A program made the position numbers and the translations under genes. A stretch of DNA of 64,000 bases from Allolobophora icterica (taxonomy: Eukaryota > Annelida > Clitellata > Crassiclitellata > Lumbricidae). Numbering within the stretch: the first letter of the stretch is position 1; the number at the start of each line of letters is the position of its first letter. Shown piece after piece: positions 56,673 through 64,000 of the stretch. The notes below the pieces were generated by a model. That model had not been told where the DNA came from and did no database searches. It saw nothing but the letters and a program-made list of their open reading frames with translations. Location of the stretch: positions 39,731,390-39,795,389 of the forward strand of contig OY744607.1 of assembly GCA_963556255.1 (NCBI GenBank), read 5' to 3'.

Positions 56673-57799
56673 GACTTTAGCCTTGTACTAATGAATTTAA
56701 GAATTTGATACATGAATAGTACTTATTTCTTGCCAATCTACTTGACAAGTCGTTTTCAATTTTTATTCTATGCTTCTGTATGCTCCGAATAAACTAGGCC
56801 TAATGAATCTTTTCCGTAGAAATAATTTTAGGCGCTATAGTAACGAAACGTATCTTCCGGAAACGACATTTAATCGCTAAATCACAGGATATAATATTAT
56901 AAAGGTTCAGCACTACTATAGTAGCACGAGTCAATGCAGCGCCATTTGGAAGCACACGAATGCATTTATCCTTTTCGTGCAGTTATTCTGTTTCCTAAAG
57001 TCCAATCATGCCCTTCATACAAGACTCGAAGTTGAAGATGACTTCGACTTGTCTTAATGATTTGTCTTATTTGAGTGCTTAAGGCAAAGCTGGTTCTTCT
57101 GACCTTCAGTTACGCATATTTCCATAACTATTACGACGATTGAGGAACGCATTTAAAAGTACAGCAGATGCATTCATTCCCAGGTGGTTGTCAGTCGCAT
57201 GATGGCGTTCTTAAACTGGTCTTCTTACGTCACCACGCCTCAACCTGTAAATATAAATATATGTAATCTGAAGAAGTAATGGAAAGTGAGATGGCGTAGG
57301 TAGGGAGTTTAAAAGTTTAAAAGTCCTGCTTTAAAAACACAGCGCTTTCAGTCTGGAAATAGGTGCTTCGCCTGGTAGTTTCCACACAAAAGGTTCTAAC
57401 ATTTTCACCGTTCTATTGACAGTGCGGGAGTGTCCGAGAATGGGCGTTAATAATGCATGTTGGGGACTCAATTTTTTCGCTTTCAACAACTGGCTCACAA
57501 GATTGAAGCACTTAAGTAAACATGTACCATAATTCTGGACCAAGCACGAGAAAGTGACAGTTTCAAAAACGAAACCCTTTAAAAGCGATTTTGCTTGCTC
57601 AGCCTTTCTCTTTCACTGAAGACAAAACAGTTTTTTGCAATTATAAAACATCTATAGAACCAATTCTGCAATACATTCGGCGATCCGTTAATTAACTTGT
57701 TGACGACAGATTACTCGGAAGATGGCGCAGTAATGTGTTGTACTGATAATGCTCGTTATTTAGTCATGAGATTGTGCTAAATGTCTGCGTTTCTGTCTT
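56673..57799. other. non-coding
   Basis: A 70-codon minus-strand frame (57,543-57,331) has no recognisable domain or splice support. No other feature seen. Confidence 0.4.
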
Positions 57800-58362
57800 T
57801 ACCAGCATGCCACCATAGTTCACGCATTTGTCTGCTCACGCTTGGACTACTGCAGCTTGCTCCTCATGGGTCTCATGGAACTCGATCTCTCCCTCTTTCA
57901 ATCTGTTCTAAATGCTTCTGCTAATGTCATCGCTTGACTCCCCCCGCTTTGCCCATATCTGTACTTACACGCTTGCTGTTCTGCACCTGCTACCTATTGC
58001 CATGCGCATCCGTTATAAGATCCTCCTCCTTGTCTCTAAATCTCAGCAGGGTACTGCCCCGAAATATCTCGAACTATACGAAAGCCGCTATCTGCATATT
58101 CTTCTCGCTCATTGCGCTCTGTGAATCGGTTTGGTCTTTTTGTTCCCAGGGCTAAAACTGCCTTTGCCGAGCACTGGGCATTTGCTGTAGTTGGTCCCAT
58201 GATCTGAAATGACCTTCCCCCCTCTGCTCAGGGAAAAACTAATGACTGGCTTTCCTTATCGGTCTCGTGTTCCCGATAGGCATTTCTGTTTCCTTGGGGC
58301 TTCTGTGCTGGGAGCGCCTCTGAATAAAGTTATTCTGCAAGAGGCGCTTTATAAATTTTTAG
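57800..58362 (+). mobile_element. LINE C-terminal fragment with stem-loop tail
   Basis: Broken plus-strand frames read HLLPIAMRIRYKILLLVSKS, then TAPKYLELY and AFAVVGPMI-NDLPPS, the standard CR1/L2-like C-terminal order. It closes with AGCGCCTC (58,313-58,320), a loop, GAGGCGCT (58,341-58,348) and TTATAAAT. Several stops are present. Confidence 0.85.
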
Positions 58363-58839
58363 TACAATGCACTGCAAGATGTTGCCAATATGCTTTGTGT
58401 TTGCACAGGCCGGTAATATACACTACCTTTTTTAGGTCAAGGTAATTGTCAAGATCCCTTGGCAGCCAACCGATTGCTGAGTAAACAATATGGCCCCCTC
58501 TGACGCCAATAGAATAGAGCACTGCTACCTACCAGCGGCCTCCCATAATGCAATTCACTGAAGTAAGTTGGGGCACCAACCTGTAATTTTCCAAAGGACT
58601 CTGAGCTTTCTAAAATTCTGAAACAGAATATGCATAAAATTGGGTTAATCACATATCACATGAATCTACTTTGCCATCCATGGGAAATAACCTGGATGCT
58701 TATTGTGCAATTTTGTCATGTCATTTGCAGGGTCTAAATATGCAAATATTTGTCATTATGCAATTTCTGTCACACTTCATTATGCAGTCTCTTTACCGTT
58801 ATGTTATTTCTACTCTTATCTCTATGCTAAGCTGTTGAC
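58363..58839. other. non-coding
   Basis: No feature recognised. Confidence 0.35.
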
Positions 58840-59070
58840 ATCATCTCTGAAACTCCCAGACAGACTAAACAAGTGTGACTTGATTACCATGTGCAGTATT
58901 ATTTATTTATTTATTCCGGATATTTCTATAGCGCCTCTCGAAGTCAACTACTACTCAGAGGCGCTCCCGACTACAGCATTTGATACTGTGCCGGAATTTT
59001 CACGCCGAAGCTGTCACTTGTACACAGTAGCTACTCGTGCATTTTGGAATTCTGTGCCTCTATAGCTGAA
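58840..59070 (+). mobile_element. LINE remnant split by a SINE
   Basis: A plus-strand frame with SLKLPDRLNKCDL is interrupted by the SINE at 58,900-59,010 and resumes with CHLYTVATRAFWNSVPL, the TRAFWNSLP block of LINE ORF2. It is short and decayed. Confidence 0.55.
58900..59010 (-). mobile_element. SINE 3' half (family of 43,312-43,540)
   Basis: The reverse complement matches 43,430-43,545: the TTCGGCGTGAAAATTCCGGC block, CTGTAGTCGGGAGCGCCTC, the AGAGGCGCTATAGAAATATC tail and an AATAAATA run. The tRNA-like head is missing. Confidence 0.85.
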
Positions 59071-59389
59071 AACTTTCCACTTTATTTTTTCATTTGTTCA
59101 TAATATTCCATATTACCTGGCTTCAAAGTGCAATTCTAAGCTATTGTGTATGTGGGCCATAGTTGTTAAAATCGTTTTTCGGTTTTATTTTTTCCCAGAA
59201 AAATCCTGTTGTTTTTGTTTTTTACTTTTCGTCACATTTTTTCCATGTTATATTTTTTATGTAACTATTTATTTTCTGTCTATTATTATTTTGTTTAATT
59301 TAATTTTTATTTGATGTCCCTTATGTTGTCTACGTACTTTCAAGGATTCAGCTAGTTTACGTCACTATTTAATAATAATAATCTTTTTC
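59071..59389. other. non-coding, T-rich
   Basis: T-rich DNA, no feature recognised. Confidence 0.4.
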
Positions 59390-59595
59390 TTTATTAATTC
59401 AAACCGACAAACGCAGTAAGATTACGTTGAGACATGACAGTACAATTATCAATATCTTAACTAAACATGCATTATGGCAGCCTTGCAAGGCGCCCGCCCG
59501 AGGGGGGTTGCAGGAATCGAACCGCGTACTGCTGCTCTCCTGCTGCTCTTCTGGCCATGAGTGTTACCATTACTCTATCTCCCTCCCCTAATGTC
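59390..59595 (-). mobile_element. tRNA-derived SINE, copy 2 (family of 2,010-2,195)
   Basis: Shares GACAAACGCAGTAAGATTAC, the ACATGACAGTACAAT block and the minus-strand B box GGTTCGATTCC with copy 1. The minus-strand A box is TAGAGTAATGGTAACA. Confidence 0.65.
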
Positions 59596-59677
59596 ATCAT
59601 TTGAGAAATACATAGCATAGTACAAGAAATAAAATTTATAAAAGTTATTTATAAAAGTTATTTCTAATTTATCCAAA

Positions 59678-59932
59678 ATGCCAACAGAAAAGGGTGCGGA
59701 ATGGATTCACATTACTTTCATAAACAAGAAAGACAAAATCTTTGCATTGGCTAAGTTGAAATGCATTTACTGTGAGAAAGTTTATTCGGGTGGTATAATC
59801 TGTATTAGGGGTCATCTTGCGGGATACGATATCAATATAAAATCATGTGAAAAAGTGCCCACAGACATCAAGAATATGACCAGAGAAGAGAATACTGAAA
59901 GAATGAAACATGATACAATTAGTGTTTATTAA
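59678..59932 (+). pseudogene. BED-type zinc-finger fragment of a hAT transposase
   Basis: The 84-codon frame has the order typical of transposase BED fingers: an aromatic start (EWIHITF), CIYC, YSGG, HLAG and a final Cys in INIKSCEKVPTDI. The Zn ligands would be C29, C32, H46 and C57 or nearby. It stops at residue 84, before any catalytic domain, so it is an N-terminal fragment rather than a working transposase. Domestication as a small DNA-binding protein cannot be excluded: it has an ATG, a stop and no frame break. Confidence 0.65.
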
Positions 59933-60183
59933 TAAAGTTGCGTTATTTGCTGATTAAATTGTGTAAACATAGTTTTAATTTTAAATTGCAGTACAAGATA
60001 TAACAAAGTCAAATTTTTTTTCTCGTTTTTGTCCGTTTCCATTTTTTATTTACTTGAAAAAACGATGTTTTCTCCATTTTTTATTTAGTTTCTTACGTTT
60101 TAACAACTACGATGTGAGTGATATCAAAGTCCAGTTGTATTATGTTAAAGGTAAATATTCCAACCATATGTTCTTGTTTTCAG

Positions 60184-62175
60184 ATGGGCACTATAACGTG
60201 AATAATACCGAAAGTTGAAAGTCCTGTGCCTCATTAGCTGGTCCAGCAATCGCCATGGCTGCCAGTAACCCAACAGTGACAAAATCTCCTAAAAGTGCAG
60301 CTGCCTACAATTCATTTGCCTCGTACCCAGTTAGTCGATCGCATTCACCTCATTTCAGTCCTGATCGCATCACGAGGCATGCCAGTCCTAGCCGCCAGGA
60401 TCTTGCCCAGAGAGAAGTTTGCATAGTTCCTAGGATTCCGCAGCCATACAGAACTAGTTTCTCTGCTGTAACACCTCCATTGCGAGTGCCTAAGGCAGCC
60501 ACTTCTGAGTGTACTATGCCTCCAAAACCATCGCCAATCAATCTCCTTGGAGCTCATAGAAGAACGACTTCACCTGGTCGCATAACGCCCATGAAACCCG
60601 TTGCCTATCAATGTCCAACAGAAAGTATGTTAAAGCAATGTGTGTATAGCAATATGCCTTGTTCTCTTGGTGTAACTGATGCTGAAACTGTTCTACGAGG
60701 AAGTGAATATCCAGATATTGTGCAAGATTGCAGCAATTCTCCACCAAAACATGATATTAAAAGCATCCAGACTTGTGCGCCTTTACCTCAGGATCAACAA
60801 GCGCCTTGTATGCTTAGCGAGTTCCTTGACTTTACAAACACAGAATGCTCATCGATGGCGCTTTCATCGGATATTAATCCTACTGCAGATTTAGGCGTAA
60901 TTTTTGATACCGATGCAGATATTGAGTTAGGAAACGTTGAAACGTGTGATAATTTAAAGTTGAATAAGGAAGAAGTTGGACATGTGAAGCATACTGGACA
61001 TCACAAACTTTTTGGGAAGTTCAAGTCATTCAGGTCTGTGGGGGGTACGTCTGTGAACAGAAGTCAGGATGTGCCAAATAGTCGCTATCGAAAGATAAAT
61101 AATGATAAGAAGAAGGAATCTGAAGCGGTACATTCTTCTGAATCGCGGAATGGGAGAGAGAGGTCCAAAACTCTTCCCTCTCAAGAGATTTTTCTGGATG
61201 AGGCCAGTGCAAACCTCGACAAAAATCAGAAATCGCTAAGTATGAGCATAACTAGTTTCTTCAAAAAGATGTCGCCAAAGTCTCTTCGCCGATTTGCCTT
61301 TAACTCTGAGAAAGCTGTTCAGAAGAACCACAACACTGGGACCAGTGCTGACAGTTTTGTAGAATTTGGAGAGTTTGACTGTGGCAGTGCCCTGCAGTCA
61401 ACTAGTGGTAGCAGTGTACCTGTAGATGTTAGTGCAGATGGTAGCGGAATTTCTGTTGATTCTGACGTGCCTTTATTGGATGCTGGAGTGAATCCGAGGC
61501 GCTCGAGATCACTAAAGAAAAGTCCAAGAATGTCTCCGATCAAACGCCTGTTCAGACTGAGAGATTTAGATTCGACCAATGGAGAAAGACAAGATTCAGA
61601 TAAACACATTACAGACAAAAGTGATGTTGAGAAGTCTAAAGTTGACGAGGCTGATAAGTGTGTCGACAAAGGAAAGCATTATGGTTTATCTGGACAGCCA
61701 ATGACGCCAGAGATGAGTTTGATTTTGAAATCAATCGAGGATCATTCGACGAAGGCCCATCAGAAGTCAGTTTATCAGACGTTTAAGGATAAACGTTCTC
61801 CGGTCAGAACTCCCGAGGGTGCCCTCGGTCTGAGATCACAGGTCTTGCAAGCGGTAGAATTCCCAGAAAACCTCCTCCAGCCTGAATCCTTGGGACCAGG
61901 CATGTCAAATCCTGGTTCCGGATTGTCTTCATCATTACCGGGGCTATTAGACAATGTCGATGAAGCACTTCCTGTCATCACTTGCCACAGCGTCGCTTCA
62001 GATGTGAAGGTCACTTCTGCAGAGCGGCCAAACTTGGAATCATTTCGAAGGAAGCGGGAACCCCCTCGCACCCTCAACGTACGTTCCGTCCAGAAGGTCA
62101 CCAGTCGTAAATTCCAGTTTCCTAGTATGTCGGTGGAGTCCATAGGGCAATGCTCTCTCGATGTTGGTGATGCTG
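60184..62175 (+). CDS. first coding exon of a large unrecognised, disordered protein
   Basis: The exon opens after a TTGTTTTCAG acceptor at 60,183. It contains a 5-codon upstream ORF (60,184-60,201) and the main ATG at 60,255 in a strong context (GCCATGG). It runs open for 640 codons to a consensus donor CTG|GTAAGT at 62,175 in phase 1, and the gene continues outside the window. The protein part is rich in Ser, Pro, Lys and Asp, with many SP sites (SRSHSPHFSPDR, TTSPGR, KSPRMSP) and basic clusters (HHKLFGKFKSFR; FFKKMSPKSLRRF; SPIKRLFRLRD). It has no globular domain. Such N-terminal regions are seen in cytoskeletal scaffolds, GEFs or DENN-type proteins, but I do not recognise this one. The frame is certain to be coding by its length and low stop frequency. 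Later exons were not identified. Confidence 0.85.
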
Positions 62176-62559
62176 GTAAGTATGTCTGTCTGTACTATCA
62201 AATAAACCTTTTAACCATTTTTAGTAACAGTTTGATTTAATTCCTTATTATTTATAATATGTTGTGATAGCATTATATGATGCCAGTGTTGCAATATAAA
62301 GCACTTCCTACTGAAGGTATTTTAAATAACAATTGAGACTTGTTCAAGTGGAAAAAATTTACATAAACTGAAATGTCTTCTAAGATCACTGATTGTAACT
62401 GAGTTAGGTGTCATAAATTTGTTGAAAAGGGATTTATTTATTTACAGGTATAAATACGGAATTGTTTATGTTTAAGGTATGGTAATCACAGTTAGATATA
62501 ATGCTTGCAGATGTTGACAACAATCCCTTAGAGGTATCCTGGTGTAAAGAATTACATGT

Positions 62560-62755
62560 ATTCTTATTAATCGGATATTTAAATTTTGGGAAGAGCTTGC
62601 GTAGCACCCTACCACTTGAGCTCCTTGATCTTATCTTATTCCACAAGCACTTGAAAACCATTAAAATTGTTCAGTCGTGGTTTCTGTTGTTAGTTTGAGA
62701 GTGCCTCTGATGAGTCTCTCTCTTGAAGAGGTGCTATATAAATCCATTATTATAA
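62560..62755 (+). mobile_element. LINE 3' remnant in intron
   Basis: A frame with NFGKSLRSTLPLELLDLILF and HKHLKTIKI is the usual LP-LE-FK-LKT end of a LINE. It is followed by AGTGCCTC, a loop and GAGGTGCTATATAAATC, a variant of the shared tail whose stem is kept by G-U pairs. Confidence 0.65.
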
Positions 62756-64000
62756 TTGCAGTGTATGTCATGCTACTCTATGAATGTATCTCAAAGCGTG
62801 TGGGTAGTGGAAAACCATATAAAATTATATGGGAATCTTGGGTTGCAAAATCTTTGAACTGGAAGAAAAATATGACTACAGCAATGGAACACCAGAGCAA
62901 CCCTTATGTACAGGTCAAAGTGTTCCATAGTATATTGTTATTTTCAGTTGATGCCTTGCTAATAATATCCTGAATGAGGAGGGAGAGGGAGGTGTTAGTG
63001 CAATCACCTGTCTATCTATGTTTTTGCTACTCACATTACGTTCACTGGTTACCATGGCACCAACCAGTCTTTCTGTAGAAGTAGTATTTGTTTATGCTTT
63101 GAAGGTGGATCTAGTTTCAAATTAATTACTTTTCTGGTTTCTGCTTACTGTGAATAGTTTCCTTTATCCTTTGTAGCCATGTGTACTACATGTAGCTATT
63201 TTTACTGGGTCTGGTCTCCTCTGAGCTATTTCTGTAGTGGCAAAAACTGATAGCAGTGCATTGTATCGTGATTGAGTTTAGACATGTAGAGATTCTTTGC
63301 GTTTGGGTCCTAAGTTTCCTATTCTAGATGCACCAGCAAATTATTATTGCTGTAGTGACTATCATCACCCCCATTATTGTCCCGTTATCATATGCATCAT
63401 CACAGGCAGATGCAATTATGAGCATGATGGTCATTTTTACTTCATCACCACATGTGGTTTACCTATACCTTTTACTATTATGGCAATGCTTCTTTAATTT
63501 ACTAGGTATTAGTCAAGTCAGAGTGCAGGTAAGTTTGTGATTTGTGTAACAGTAATTTACCAGATGCAAGCAGTTAAAAATTACATGTGTAGGTGGCATT
63601 TGATAATTCATTAATTACTGGTCAGTTACGGATACAGTACCGATTACTTTGTTGATCATACCAGTAATGTTTGAAAACTAATCATCTCATGCTGTGGTAC
63701 TTACCTTTTAGTCATAATGTCTGTAATCCAATTTCCAGCTTTATTCTCTGACACATTTTTACTCTTCCTTTTGTTTTACTTTGAAAATCCTCTGATGTCC
63801 TTTCATGTGTTGCCTACACAGTGAAGCTACACATGCTTTACTTCTGAAAACTTTATAATGAAGTACTTTGCTTATTTCTTGAACTGTAGAGCTGTTCTAA
63901 GTGTTTAAAGAGAGTTGTTTTGTCAGCCACAGCTGTGACAGTCTATATGAACCCATACATTTCCTAGAGAACCTTTCACTAACACGGAACAGATTTAGGT
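62756..64000. other. intronic or non-coding end of window
   Basis: Probably intron of the gene starting at 60,184. No further exon could be recognised. Confidence 0.4.

Noticed and set aside
57331..57543. 70-codon minus-strand open frame
   Set aside because: Not recognised, no neighbouring exons or splice sites that fit, and length is within chance expectation.
62501..62698. Possible second exon of the gene at 60,184 (acceptor at about 62,510, phase fits)
   Set aside because: The encoded text (TLPLELLDL, KHLKT) and the following tail match a LINE 3' end rather than a host exon.

Overview
This is a window of animal nuclear DNA, most probably from a marine invertebrate, judged from gene content and intron style. 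It carries spliced genes for an SH3BGRL-type protein, a calcipressin (RCAN) and an OvoA-C-like methyltransferase, embedded in a dense field of transposons and simple repeats. An invertebrate deuterostome or another marine invertebrate would fit, but I cannot name the species.

Four genes can be supported. (1) RCAN on the minus strand, four coding exons between 28,014 and 23,969, 241 aa, including a short last exon at 23,969-24,099 recovered by splice phase and homology. (2) SH3BGRL-like on the plus strand, three exons, 35,963-38,100, 109 aa. (3) A stand-alone putative 4-mercaptohistidine N1-methyltransferase (OvoA C-terminal family) on the plus strand, four exons, 45,107-50,930, about 297 aa, with an N-terminal membrane anchor and without the sulfoxide-synthase part of OvoA. 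(4) The first coding exon of a large, unrecognised, probably disordered and phosphorylatable protein on the plus strand, 60,184-62,175, which continues beyond the window. The four genes look functionally unrelated to each other.

Region by region: 1-8 kb holds LINE remnants, SINEs and microsatellites, including a CR1/L2-like LINE 3' half (4.55-6.62 kb) with one stop and one frameshift. 8.2-10.3 kb is a hAT-type element with a second hAT-type element nested in it. 10.7-12.65 kb is a roughly 17-bp satellite. 12.86-14.69 kb is another hAT element. 15-23 kb contains MITEs, a GT tract with large tandem palindromes (18.1-18.6 kb), and LINE tails. 24-28 kb is RCAN. 31-35 kb is a pile of nested DNA elements. 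36-38 kb is the SH3BGRL gene. 41.4-43.1 kb is a LINE that hosts two nested MITEs. 43.9-44.6 kb is a foldback element made of short palindromes. 45-51 kb is the methyltransferase gene, with a 2.3-kb DNA transposon in intron 1 and a 22-bp tandem array of repeated 5' splice sites in intron 2. 51-57 kb is MITE-rich. 57.8-59.9 kb holds LINE, SINE and BED-finger transposase remnants. 60-64 kb is the start of the unknown gene.

The main theme is non-autonomous DNA transposons: more than a dozen copies still have exact or near-exact 8-bp target-site duplications, and several are nested. Exon limits are inferred from splice motifs, phase and remembered family patterns. No database search or alignment program was run.
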